Shown: positions 24,889 through 33,481 of the stretch, piece by piece
Position numbering within the stretch: position 1 is the stretch's first letter
Layout of the letters: the number at the start of each line of letters is the position of its first letter
Source of the DNA: Aphanocapsa sp. GSE-SYN-MK-11-07L
GTDB taxonomy: Bacteria; Cyanobacteriota; Cyanobacteriia; Thermosynechococcales; Thermosynechococcaceae
Reading direction: 5' to 3'
Assembly: GCA_019359715.1 (NCBI GenBank)
Contig: JAHHGS010000079.1
Coordinates: 1 to 64,000, forward strand
DNA: 64,000 bases
Translations under genes and position numbers: made by a program
The notes under the pieces: model-generated
The model's database searches: none
Told to the model about the DNA's origin: nothing
What the model saw: the letters and a program-made list of their open reading frames with translations, nothing else

Positions 24889-27039
24889 CTACTCTAAGCG
24901 CTGGAGATGTTTGATCACCTCTGGATTGTAAAGACGCAGATAGTTCCAATAGTTTTGCAGCACTTGTTTGACGTAATTTTGTGTTTCCGGGAAGGGAATC
25001 GATTCGACGAAGGCATCCAAATCATTGGTGCTGTAGCGTTTGAGCCAGTCATCTAGATTGCCGGGGCCAGCATTGTAGCTGGCTAACGCCATTAACGTGT
25101 TGTCTTGGTAGATTTTGTGGGTGTAGTCAAAATACCAGGTGCCAAGCTTCACGTTATCTTCTACTTGCTCTAAATTGTAGGTGCTGAGGTTTAACTGCTG
25201 GGCAATCCAACTGCCAGTGTCTGGCATAACCTGCATTAGCCCGATCGCCCCCGCCACAGAGCGAATTTTGGGCTGAAACCGCGACTCTTGACGAATCAGC
25301 GACATTACCAGCAGCGGGTTGAGCTGGCGCTGAGCTGACCATTGGTTGACCGTCTGCCAGTGAGGGATTGGATACAAGCTGTACCAATAGGCAGGCTGTT
25401 GCTGCCATTGCTCGAATTGCGGGCGGTTAGCCGGATCATCCTGCGATCGCTGGCGCAGGTTCTCCAGCATAAAAATCCCGTCTAAGTAATCGCTCACCCC
25501 TAACCGCAGCAGTCCATCGGTCTGCTGCTCAGCTAGGCTGGGCTGGACACGATTCTGAAATTCCCACTGCCAGCGCTCCCAAGCCGCTTGATTTTGGCCC
25601 AGCCGATAGAGGGCCTGCACAGTAGGCGAACCAGCCGCCAAGGGCAACCGCTGCACGTTGGCACTGAGGCTGGGCTGCAAGCTGCGAATGCTGCTGAAGT
25701 CTCCGACTGGCCACCCCGACAGGGCAGCGGCTCGCCAAGCATAGTAAGACTGGGGGTATTTTTGCCACAGCAGTTGAAACGCTTCCTTTTGGCGCTGCGG
25801 TTGATTGAGCTGCTCGGCCCATTTGCCGGCCCAAAAAACTGCTTGAGGGACTAAGTCACTGTGGGGGTGGTGTTGGGGAATCTTGATCGCAATTTGGCGG
25901 GCTTGATCGAGTTGCCCTTGTGATGCTTGCTGTTGCGCCGATCGCCAATCCAGTTGAGCCGCCGCCTCGGTTTGGCGATACTGAGTCAAAATCGTTTGGC
26001 GGGTTTGCGCAGCCGCCGCCCGATTTCCTTGTTTGTCGAGAATTTCAATTTTGTCGAGCAGGGCTTCCGCCGCTCGTTCTGGTAAGTTGAGGCGATCGCT
26101 GGCTTGGACGGACTGCTCTAAGTAAGCCAAAGCCGCTGCCGAATCGGAGCTGAGCCGAGCCAGCCGCAGCCAGGCCAGCGGCGTTTCAGGCGTGTTAGGA
26201 AACTGCTGCGCCATCCGCTGATAGAGAGGAATCGCGGCATCGGCTTTGCCCCCTAGCTGTAGCCCACGGGCGGCGCGGTAGGCATTCAGGGCGGTGTAGG
26301 GGGCGCGGGCGTAAGCCTGACTCGCTTTCAAATAGCCTAGTTTTTCCCAATAGGCAAAGCCGATCGCCTGCCAATCTGCTGGCTTCAACTGCTGAGCATA
26401 ATTCTTCGTCAGCCGATCCAACACGGTTGTAATCTCTGGCAGATAAAGCCCGTGGCGGGCCAACAGCAACAATAACGTTGGTTGGTTTGGGTTTTGCTGA
26501 AGCCGTGCTTGCGCCACCTCAACCGCCCTCGGATGGGCCGGAAACTTGGCAATTAATTGATCCCAGTTCTGGGGCTGGCTTTTACCGAGGGCATAGAGGG
26601 CTTGGGCTGCTTCTGGCTGGTCTGGAAACCGTTTGAGAATAGCTTGCCAAGTCGCGATCGCCTGCTCTGGTTTGCCTGCTAACTCGTAAGCCTGGGCCTG
26701 CGTGACCAAAATTGGCCCGGCCATGATTGGATCAGCCTGCTCTAGCCCCTCTAACCACTTGAGGGCTGGCTGAGGCTGCTGAGGCAAGAGGTCAACCGCC
26801 AGCAAGTACCGCGCCTGAGCTTGGTCTGGAGATCGGCCAGCTTGAGCCAGAGCCGTTAAGCGGGGCGATCGCTCGATCGGCGTTTGCAGCACCAACTCTG
26901 CTATTTCACCTTTGGATTTGGGCTGAGAGTCTAGCATCTTCCAGCCATACCAGCCCAGCCCGATCGCCAAGACCGTACCTACGCCAAGGCTAATTAGGGC
27001 GATCGAGGTTGACTTACTTCCAGCCCTAAATTTCCTCAT
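24889..27039 (-). CDS. Soluble lytic murein transglycosylase (Slt70-like)
   Basis: A periplasmic enzyme that cleaves peptidoglycan to 1,6-anhydro products. A single N-terminal membrane helix (about residues 13-32) anchors or exports it. A long helical superhelix with TPR-like repeats (about 60-540) leads to the SLT domain near the C-terminus: VMSLIRQESRFQPKI with the catalytic Glu, GAIGLMQVMPDT, and ALASYNAGPGNL. Length 716 is in the cyanobacterial range. Monocistronic. Confidence 0.92.
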   Translation of the reverse strand: MRKFRAGSKSTSIALISLGVGTVLAIGLGWYGWKMLDSQPKSKGEIAELVLQTPIERSPRLTALAQAGRSPDQAQARYLLAVDLLPQQPQPALKWLEGLEQADPIMAGPILVTQAQAYELAGKPEQAIATWQAILKRFPDQPEAAQALYALGKSQPQNWDQLIAKFPAHPRAVEVAQARLQQNPNQPTLLLLLARHGLYLPEITTVLDRLTKNYAQQLKPADWQAIGFAYWEKLGYLKASQAYARAPYTALNAYRAARGLQLGGKADAAIPLYQRMAQQFPNTPETPLAWLRLARLSSDSAAALAYLEQSVQASDRLNLPERAAEALLDKIEILDKQGNRAAAAQTRQTILTQYRQTEAAAQLDWRSAQQQASQGQLDQARQIAIKIPQHHPHSDLVPQAVFWAGKWAEQLNQPQRQKEAFQLLWQKYPQSYYAWRAAALSGWPVGDFSSIRSLQPSLSANVQRLPLAAGSPTVQALYRLGQNQAAWERWQWEFQNRVQPSLAEQQTDGLLRLGVSDYLDGIFMLENLRQRSQDDPANRPQFEQWQQQPAYWYSLYPIPHWQTVNQWSAQRQLNPLLVMSLIRQESRFQPKIRSVAGAIGLMQVMPDTGSWIAQQLNLSTYNLEQVEDNVKLGTWYFDYTHKIYQDNTLMALASYNAGPGNLDDWLKRYSTNDLDAFVESIPFPETQNYVKQVLQNYWNYLRLYNPEVIKHLQRLE

Positions 27040-27212
27040 CTCGCCTCTAATTTAGATGAATGCTTCTATTTTCCCCATAAGTTGCTTGAAGTCAGACCCA
27101 TCAACTTATGCAAAAAAAACAACTGTGTAAATGGCTGATTCAGGACGCTCCCTATTTTTTTGTCAGCCTGCGATCGCTATGCTAAAGGTGCCAGCTTATC
27201 GTTTACGGTGAC

Positions 27213-27470
27213 ATGTCCATCAACAAAGCTGAACTGATTCAACGAGCTGCTACACAAAGCGGCCTCAATCCTCATACAGTAGGGCTGGCATTTGATGCCG
27301 TGCTTGATCAAATCTATGCCTCCCTTAAGCAAGGTGAAAGCGTCTCGCTAAGAGATTTTGGCACATTCTATATCCGGGCCGAACGAGATGGCAGCGCGTT
27401 TAAATTTAATCCTTCCCAACGCCTACGTAAACTACTGGGCTGGTCTTCCACATACAAAGGCGAAACATAG
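27213..27470 (+). CDS. HU-family DNA-binding protein
   Basis: An 85-residue histone-like protein with MSINKAELIQRAA, a helical dimer core and SLRDFGTFYIRAERDG, though its C-terminus (NPSQRLRKLLGWSSTYKGE) differs from the main HU of cyanobacteria, so it is a side-branch member that bends DNA. The TAG at 27468-27470 is followed in the same frame by 43 sense codons ending at another TAG (27600-27602), so the protein may once have been longer. The gene is convergent with msrB. Confidence 0.85.
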   Translation: MSINKAELIQRAATQSGLNPHTVGLAFDAVLDQIYASLKQGESVSLRDFGTFYIRAERDGSAFKFNPSQRLRKLLGWSSTYKGET

Positions 27471-27664
27471 CGATACAGTCGATTTTCTGCGATTTCAGAA
27501 GATTTTGCCATTTCAGATGCTGGCTCATCGAATCAGGGTTTACGGCGTTTCCCCCAGAAGCAAATGCGGCAAGTTGTTAATGATTGGCTGATGGCGATCG
27601 CCTAGCAACCTTGGCTTGGGTGATCTAGGGAAAGCCCAGACCACCCAAAAATGAGGCCAATTGC

Positions 27665-28072
27665 TTAGCTGTTGGAATCGGCAGGTTTAAAGTTGAGGGC
27701 AACGGAGTTCATGCAGTAGCGTTGACCTGTGGGTGGGGGGCCATCGTTGAAAACGTGCCCTAAATGAGCATCGCAATTGGCGCAGAGCACCTCTGTGCGG
27801 CGCATTAATAGGCTGTTGTCTTCCTTCAAGATGACATTTTTGGTATTCATCGGATCCCAAAAGCTTGGCCAACCCGTGCCAGAGTCGAACTTACTGTCGG
27901 AAGAGAAAAGTTCAGTCCCACAGCAAACACAGTAATACATACCAGCGGCTTTGTTATTATTGTATTCGCCGGTAAATGCCCGCTCTGTGCCATGTTTGCG
28001 AGTGACGGCAAATTGTTCCGGGGTGAGCTGTTCTTTCCACTCGGCTTCGGTTTTTTGAACTTTTTCAGTCAT
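27665..28072 (-). CDS. msrB: Peptide methionine (R)-S-oxide reductase
   Basis: MsrB repairs R-methionine sulfoxide in proteins. The 135-residue chain has two zinc-binding Cys pairs (Cys48/Cys51 in YCVCCG; Cys97/Cys100 in LCANCDA), the GTGWPSFW motif and the catalytic Cys120 in RYCMNSVAL. Length is normal for a single-domain MsrB; no signal peptide. It stands alone; thioredoxin would be its reductant. Confidence 0.95.
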   Translation of the reverse strand: MTEKVQKTEAEWKEQLTPEQFAVTRKHGTERAFTGEYNNNKAAGMYYCVCCGTELFSSDSKFDSGTGWPSFWDPMNTKNVILKEDNSLLMRRTEVLCANCDAHLGHVFNDGPPPTGQRYCMNSVALNFKPADSNS

Positions 28073-28193
28073 GGTTTTAGCAATAAGAGTTTAGCCTTCA
28101 CCTTCTTATTGTAGAAACGGCTGGTCTAATTTGCAGTCAGAAGCTTCAATTCTCTACTGTTAGTAAGGTATTGTGCCTTTAACAGGAAAGACC

Positions 28194-28412
28194 TTAAGCA
28201 ATTTGCAGCGTACTGGGTTGAGGGATGCATTCACCCTCTGCTTGCCATGCCTCTAAATACATTTCAATTACTTCTTCTCCATGACGGATTGCTTCTTCAC
28301 GAGATATACCGTGAGTGCAAGGCATAACAACACGATCAGCAAATTCGGGAATAGTGACCAAGAAGAGCTGATCTTCAATCGACCATTGGATAATCATGCT
28401 ATATCGGCTCAT
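28194..28412 (-). CDS. hicB: HicB-family antitoxin
   Basis: A 72-residue partial RNase H-fold protein: the MIIQWSIEDQLFLVTIPEF strand pattern, THGISREEAIRHGEEVIE and a C-terminal PQPST are typical of small HicB. It neutralises the HicA toxin encoded 3 bp upstream; both run leftward and are co-transcribed, with the toxin first, as in most hicAB loci. No separate DNA-binding domain is fused. Confidence 0.85.
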   Translation of the reverse strand: MSRYSMIIQWSIEDQLFLVTIPEFADRVVMPCTHGISREEAIRHGEEVIEMYLEAWQAEGECIPQPSTLQIA

Positions 28413-28415
28413 AAA

Positions 28416-28634
28416 TCATTGATCCTCCCTTAAATTATCTAGTTCAGCTAATAGCTGAGCTAATTGCTTTTCTAAATAGCGCGGTACATCATCTCCGTCT
28501 TTGCCTGAAATTGTCAGTGTTTTTTTAAGCAAAGAGTGCTGCCAGCATTCATGGCTACCCTTACCACGCTTGGGTAAATAAACAAATCCTTCGCGGGTAA
28601 TTTGAGCCTTCAACTCTCGAATTTTCCGGGGCAT
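28416..28634 (-). CDS. hicA: HicA-family mRNA interferase toxin
   Basis: A 72-residue double-stranded-RNA-binding-fold toxin. The N-terminal RELKAQITREGFVYLPKRGKG leads to the catalytic His28 in GSHECWQH, then LTISGKDGDD and a C-terminal helix with a PRYLEKQLAQLL core, all in family order. It cleaves mRNA when HicB is lost. The intact active site suggests a functional module, unlike the remnant near 18.1 kb. Confidence 0.87.
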   Translation of the reverse strand: MPRKIRELKAQITREGFVYLPKRGKGSHECWQHSLLKKTLTISGKDGDDVPRYLEKQLAQLLAELDNLREDQ

Positions 28635-28672
28635 AGATTTGATTAACCATCCATCCTATTTTCACATTTCAT

Positions 28673-28768
28673 CTAAGTAGGTAGGCGAGATTATTTTTCA
28701 GATGAGCTTTGACCCAGTAAGGTTTGCAGCCTTCAGCATCTTAAATTTAATTAAGCCCACCTACTTAG
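28673..28768. repeat. Candidate small MITE-like inverted-repeat element
   Basis: CTAAGTAGGTAGGC at 28673-28686 and GCCCACCTACTTAG at 28755-28768 are inverted repeats (13 of 14 match) separated by about 68 A/T-rich bases. The element lies between hicA and the ClC-type gene and has no coding capacity. A short non-autonomous transposable element is likely; copies elsewhere in the genome would prove it. Confidence 0.4.
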
Positions 28769-28821
28769 CTGATGATTTGATGTCCGATGCAGCACATACT
28801 TTTGACATTTCTAGAAAGCTT

Positions 28822-31431
28822 TTAGACAGAGGGGTGGGCTGAGATTGCGCCTCTGACTAGAATAACCGTGCACTTGCTATGACGGGCGATCGCCTCTGGA
28901 ATATTGCCTTTGATTGCATGTTGGAGCAGGCTTTCCCGGCTGGCTCCTAGCACAATCACATCATCTTGCTCAGAGTCGGCCAGATTAATCACCGCTTCGG
29001 CGACAGACTTAGAGCGGAGGCTGACGCTGCTGACGGCATCGGCAAAGGTTTGTTTAAGCTGGTCTAAGTCTTGGTTTAAGACCGCTGTATCGGGCGCACT
29101 TTGCCCAGGATTAAATACCTGACAAAGGCGAATTTGCGGGGATGGGCTAATCGCTGTTAGGGCGGGTAAAAGCTGAATCGCCCGCTGAGCATTTGGCCCA
29201 CCCGCGATCGGCACCAACCAGCGATCGAATTGGGGTTTGTCCTCAAACTGAGCCAGCTTCACCAACAGCACCTCGCACTCAGCCTGGTGAATGATTGTAT
29301 CAACCACATTGCCAAAAATCCTGCCGCTGGTTGAGGTTTTGCCTTCCCAGCCCATTAGCAGGCGATCAATATGGCGCTCTTTCAGCGTATCTAGAATTGC
29401 CTGAGCCACATCTTGGGCTGCCCTGGCTTGGGTATGGACGGGGACACCGGCTGCTTTGCCAATCCGTTCTGCCTGTTTGAGCAAGCGGCAACTAGCAGTG
29501 GTGCGAACAGGCGTGCGGGCGGGGTCGCTGTGGCGGGGAACCAGGATCACTTGCAGGCACTCCACCTCTAGCTCTTGGTGACGGGCGATCGCCACAGCCA
29601 GCTCAAGCAGGACATCGACTGTTTCTGGGTTAGCTAGGGGCACCAATAGCCGCCCTCTGCCAGTCGCCGGGGCACGGGTTTGATAGACCAAATACGAATT
29701 GGAGCGAGAACGAAATTGTCCGCGATCGCCGCCTAGCTCTGAGGCTTCCACCCGAATAATATCGCTGCGGGTAATAATGCCCACTAATTTGCGTCCTTCC
29801 AGCACCGGCAAGCGGCTAAGCCGATAGCGGTTGAGCAAATATAGGACATCGGTGAGGGAATCTGTTGGCTTCACAGTCACCAGCCAAGCCGTCATAATCG
29901 CACTGACCGGGCTGTCCCCTGGCAACTGCCGCTGAGTCATTGCTTGCAAATCGCTTTGGGTAACAATTCCGACCAGCTTGTTGCCCTCCAAAATTGGAAA
30001 ACCGCGATGGTGAGACTGAGAGAAAGCTAAAATCACCTGGTCGAGGGACATATTGCTGTTGAGCGTTTCAACTTGCGATTGCATCACCTGAGCGGCGCTG
30101 AGGCCAGCTAACCGACCGTCTGTGGTTGGGGCCGCCTCCAAATAAATGCCGTTCAATTCCAGCATTTTGTCGTAAAAAGAACCGGGAAACAGCCGCTCTG
30201 AGACTAAGTAAGCGCTCACCGAGACGATCATTAAGGGCAGCACCAAGTTGAAGTCGCGGGTAATCTCAAACACCATCACAATTGAGGTAATCGGCGCTTT
30301 TGATGTCCCAGCCATAAACGCGCCCATGCCAACTCGTGCAAAGGTAGTCGGCAGACCAAGCCCCAAGAAATCGGCTTGCAAAGACCCTAAACAACTGCCT
30401 AAAGATGCCCCCAGAATTAAAGTCGGCACCAACAATCCGCCCGGCGCGCCTGAACCATAAGCAATGATAATCAAGGCAAATTGAATTACAAAGGCGATCG
30501 CGGCTTGATGCCAATGGGCCTGCCCAGACAGCAATAGCTCCTTTAAGCCCGCCACATTTTGGAAAAAGCTAGGCAAGAGAGCAACGATCAGACCTGAGAC
30601 GACACCCGCCAAAGCCATCCGCCAGGGCAAGTTGACCCGGATATAGCGACGATTCAGCTTCAGTCCAGCCAAAATTCCTTGATTGAACAAGGCTCCCAAG
30701 GCCCCAGCCAAAAGCCCAAGTACGATGCACAGCGGAATTTCTTGAACCGTAAATCCAGTTGGGACTTTAAGCGCATCCAGGTTGACATCTAAACTGTTAC
30801 CCCCCAGCAGTCGAGAAACGCTACTGCCAATAAACGATGCCAAAATGGCCGTGCCTAAGGTGCCCCCAGAAACATCTTGCATTAACTCTTCGGCAACAAA
30901 TAACACCCCAGCGATCGGGGCGTTAAAGGCGGCTGCCAAGCCCGCTCCGGCTCCAGCGGCAATCAACTGGCGGCGATGTTCGGGTGAAGTTGGCAACCAG
31001 TGGCTCAACTGGGAAGCCAGAGCAGATCCGACCTGGACAGTTGGCCCTTCTCGTCCCAAGGCCAAACCAGAGCCGAGAGCTAAAACAGCGCTGATCAGCT
31101 TCACCAGCGCCGTCCGCAGATTCAAGGGCAGAGGGACTCGTGCCAGTACGGCTTTGACCTGGGACATCCCGCTCCCAGAAGCTTCCGGAGCCTCTGCCTG
31201 AATCAGCCAGCCCGATAGCAGCGCCCCGACAAAGCCAACTGCTGGTAAAACCAGCCAGGGCGACCATTGATTGGCTAGAGCAACTCTTAACCCGCCCAGC
31301 CAATCTACTCCTTGCGCCATCCAGCCTGCGGCTAGGGCAGAAACAAGCCCAATCAGGCAGGCCTCAAACACCGCAACTTGCCCTGGCTGGAGCCAGCGAC
31401 TGAAGCGTCGCATTACGGAGGTTGGCCGCAT
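28822..31431 (-). CDS. ClC chloride channel or exchanger with CBS pair and two USP domains
   Basis: An 869-residue inner-membrane protein. The ClC core (about residues 20-420) has the ion-path motifs GSGMS, GREGPTVQ (with the gating Glu) and GGLLVPTL. Two CBS domains follow (about 440-565: VMQSQVETL to IITRSDI), which may sense adenylates. Two universal-stress-protein domains close the chain (about 600-730 and 735-865). GREGP with the gating Glu suggests a Cl-/H+ antiporter rather than a pure channel. The fused tail is common in cyanobacteria. It runs alone and leftward. Confidence 0.9.
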   Translation of the reverse strand: MRPTSVMRRFSRWLQPGQVAVFEACLIGLVSALAAGWMAQGVDWLGGLRVALANQWSPWLVLPAVGFVGALLSGWLIQAEAPEASGSGMSQVKAVLARVPLPLNLRTALVKLISAVLALGSGLALGREGPTVQVGSALASQLSHWLPTSPEHRRQLIAAGAGAGLAAAFNAPIAGVLFVAEELMQDVSGGTLGTAILASFIGSSVSRLLGGNSLDVNLDALKVPTGFTVQEIPLCIVLGLLAGALGALFNQGILAGLKLNRRYIRVNLPWRMALAGVVSGLIVALLPSFFQNVAGLKELLLSGQAHWHQAAIAFVIQFALIIIAYGSGAPGGLLVPTLILGASLGSCLGSLQADFLGLGLPTTFARVGMGAFMAGTSKAPITSIVMVFEITRDFNLVLPLMIVSVSAYLVSERLFPGSFYDKMLELNGIYLEAAPTTDGRLAGLSAAQVMQSQVETLNSNMSLDQVILAFSQSHHRGFPILEGNKLVGIVTQSDLQAMTQRQLPGDSPVSAIMTAWLVTVKPTDSLTDVLYLLNRYRLSRLPVLEGRKLVGIITRSDIIRVEASELGGDRGQFRSRSNSYLVYQTRAPATGRGRLLVPLANPETVDVLLELAVAIARHQELEVECLQVILVPRHSDPARTPVRTTASCRLLKQAERIGKAAGVPVHTQARAAQDVAQAILDTLKERHIDRLLMGWEGKTSTSGRIFGNVVDTIIHQAECEVLLVKLAQFEDKPQFDRWLVPIAGGPNAQRAIQLLPALTAISPSPQIRLCQVFNPGQSAPDTAVLNQDLDQLKQTFADAVSSVSLRSKSVAEAVINLADSEQDDVIVLGASRESLLQHAIKGNIPEAIARHSKCTVILVRGAISAHPSV

Positions 31432-31519
31432 AGAAGTTTAAACCTGAGGCAGCAACACTACTTGCAGTCTTCTGAATTATCGCCTGCTAGCTGCACAAAT
31501 AGAGTAATTGAAACTTTCA

Positions 31520-31939
31520 CTAGGGCAAAATCACAAAACTGTTGCAATGTTTAGGTTGAAATAGACGAAAATCTCTCTGGTCAAGGGTAAGAACTTGAGT
31601 GCTGCCATAACGTTCAGCGATCGCCATCACACTCGCATCAACAAAATCGATTCGGCTGTCAGCATAGGTTTGCAGAATCTCAGCAACGCGATCAATATCT
31701 GCATCAATCAGGGCTATCAAACGAAATCGGCTTTTAGACAACCCTCTCAAAAAAGCAGCCACTGTTTTTATACCCGCATCTCTACCAACTAAATAGGCAA
31801 CTTCAGCTAGAACTGTCTGGGGAAGATAGATGAAAGATTGCTGGGTGTAAATGGGCACGACATCCAAATGTCTGGCATCAGTCTGATTTAAAAGGGCGAC
31901 CACAAAGCTTGTATCAGCAACGGCTACTTCCATGCCCAC
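31520..31939 (-). CDS. PIN-domain RNase toxin (VapC-like)
   Basis: A 139-residue PIN protein with the acidic metal-binding residues in VADTSFVVALLN, QTVLAEVAYLVG and SRIDFVDASVMAIAE, close to family order. VapC toxins cut tRNA or rRNA. It overlaps the preceding antitoxin frame by 16 nt, indicating translational coupling. All acidic positions look intact, so it should be active. Confidence 0.87.
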   Translation of the reverse strand: MGMEVAVADTSFVVALLNQTDARHLDVVPIYTQQSFIYLPQTVLAEVAYLVGRDAGIKTVAAFLRGLSKSRFRLIALIDADIDRVAEILQTYADSRIDFVDASVMAIAERYGSTQVLTLDQRDFRLFQPKHCNSFVILP

Positions 31940-32193
31940 CCTGATGGCGTAATTTCTTGCTGCAAGATTGTTTCTGCTTGGGTTGCTAATTCTGACGAAC
32001 CAGCAAATAAACCAATTAAAGGATCAGCTTCAAGAGTTGAAGGGGCTGATTCTGAGACTTTTTGAGCCTTCAAGTAGGTGACGATCGCCTCTGTTAACAA
32101 GGCGCTGACGGATTGCTCCCTTTTTTGAGCTAAATCCATCAATTGCTCAAGAAGTTGCGGGTCGGGTGTCCAATTAAGTGCAGAAGTTGACAT
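31924..32193 (-). CDS. VapB-like antitoxin (ribbon-helix-helix type)
   Basis: The 89-residue protein has an N-terminal half like CopG/RHH antitoxins (PQLLEQLMDLAQKREQSVSALL, then TEAIVTYLKA) and a C-terminal acidic tail (LIGLFAGSSEL) typical of partners of PIN toxins. It is transcribed first and overlaps the toxin gene. It probably represses its own promoter upstream of 32193, but no operator was identified. Confidence 0.78.
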   Translation of the reverse strand: MSTSALNWTPDPQLLEQLMDLAQKREQSVSALLTEAIVTYLKAQKVSESAPSTLEADPLIGLFAGSSELATQAETILQQEITPSGWAWK

Positions 32194-32362
32194 ACATTTT
32201 CCTGCTGAAGCTGGCTTTGAAGTGAACCAGAATTTACCAGACGTTACTTATTTTGAATTTAATAAGCAAAATCTATTGTAGCCTTGTTACCTCAATCACA
32301 CAGGTAACGGTAGCTCTAGGATTTTTATGATCAGATTCGCTCCAAGCCCGATCGCCGTCAGC

Positions 32363-33316
32363 TTAACCAGTAACTGATTTGACATAGCTGGCAATTTTGT
32401 GAAAGGCGGGTAAGGCGGCGCGGCAAAAGCCTGGAAAGCTGAGAAAACCATGCACCATGCCCGGATAGTCAACTAACATCACGGAAGTTCCGGCTGCCTG
32501 TAGACGCTGAGCATACATCTGGGCTTGGTCATGGAGCAGATCATATTCACAGGTGATAATCAGTGCGGGCGGCAGACGGCTTACATCTGCGGCTAGCAAC
32601 GGCGAGAAGTAGGGCTGGGGGATATCGGCTGGATTGCGGGCATAGTGCTGGATAAAACACTGCATTCTGTCTTTGGTCAAAACTGGCGCACTCCCATACT
32701 GGTCAACCGAGGGCTGATCCAGTTTGCCGCTAGTGACTGGGTAAATCAAAATTTGGTGGGCAATCGCCACCTGTTCCTGATCGCGTGCCATTAAGCAGAC
32801 CGCAGTTGCTAAGTTACCGCCAGCGCTATCGCCCATTACCATCAGCTTGGTTGGGTCGGCTCTCAAGTCAGCGGCATTCTCGACAGCCCAAAGCAGAGCG
32901 TCGTAGCAATCTTCTAAAGCAATTGGATATTTGCTGAATGGGGCAAGTCGGTAGTTGACGGCTAAAACGATCGCCGTTGTGTCTCTGGCTATTCGACGGC
33001 ACATGCGATCGTGGGTTTGCAAGTTTCCGTACACCCAACCGCCGCCATGAAAAAACAAAATCAGAGGCAGATGAGTTTGATCAGAAGGATAGTAGAGCCG
33101 AATTGGAATATTGCCATGCCGGCCGTTAATCGTTTGCTGCTCAACTTCAGCCAGAGCAATTTGTTTACCAGCCAATATGCGCTCCAGCAGCGGAGGAATC
33201 GGTTTTTCAGAGATTGCGCGCAGTTCCTCCAGACTCATTTTTTCTAAGGGTTTAAAGAAACTCAATATTTTGTCGAGTAGCTGAATTTTCCAATCTAGCC
33301 GGAAGGAGTTTTTCAT
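32363..33316 (-). CDS. Alpha/beta-hydrolase, HSL-type esterase
   Basis: A 317-residue esterase of the hormone-sensitive-lipase group. The oxyanion motif HGGGW, the nucleophile in GDSAGG and the later acid and His (ITCEYDLLHD and MVHGF) form the expected triad. No signal peptide; cytoplasmic. The substrate is unknown but small acyl esters are usual. The gene stands alone, divergent from the amidase gene at 33482, with about 165 bp between. Confidence 0.9.
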   Translation of the reverse strand: MKNSFRLDWKIQLLDKILSFFKPLEKMSLEELRAISEKPIPPLLERILAGKQIALAEVEQQTINGRHGNIPIRLYYPSDQTHLPLILFFHGGGWVYGNLQTHDRMCRRIARDTTAIVLAVNYRLAPFSKYPIALEDCYDALLWAVENAADLRADPTKLMVMGDSAGGNLATAVCLMARDQEQVAIAHQILIYPVTSGKLDQPSVDQYGSAPVLTKDRMQCFIQHYARNPADIPQPYFSPLLAADVSRLPPALIITCEYDLLHDQAQMYAQRLQAAGTSVMLVDYPGMVHGFLSFPGFCRAALPAFHKIASYVKSVTG

Positions 33317-33481
33317 GATCTCTGCTACTCATCAAAGTGAATACTCTTTGGCATATTTTATATTTGATGCCGATCGGCGACTGCTCTGGCAAGACCCCTC
33401 AAAACTTAACGTATTGAGGACTGGGGATGATTTTGGACTGGCCTATAATATTTGGCGAAAGCGGCTTAGAGAAGACTCAAC

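Noticed and set aside
27358-27591. Frame overlapping the HU gene
   Set aside because: Its first half is an out-of-frame reading of HU; no homology in the rest.
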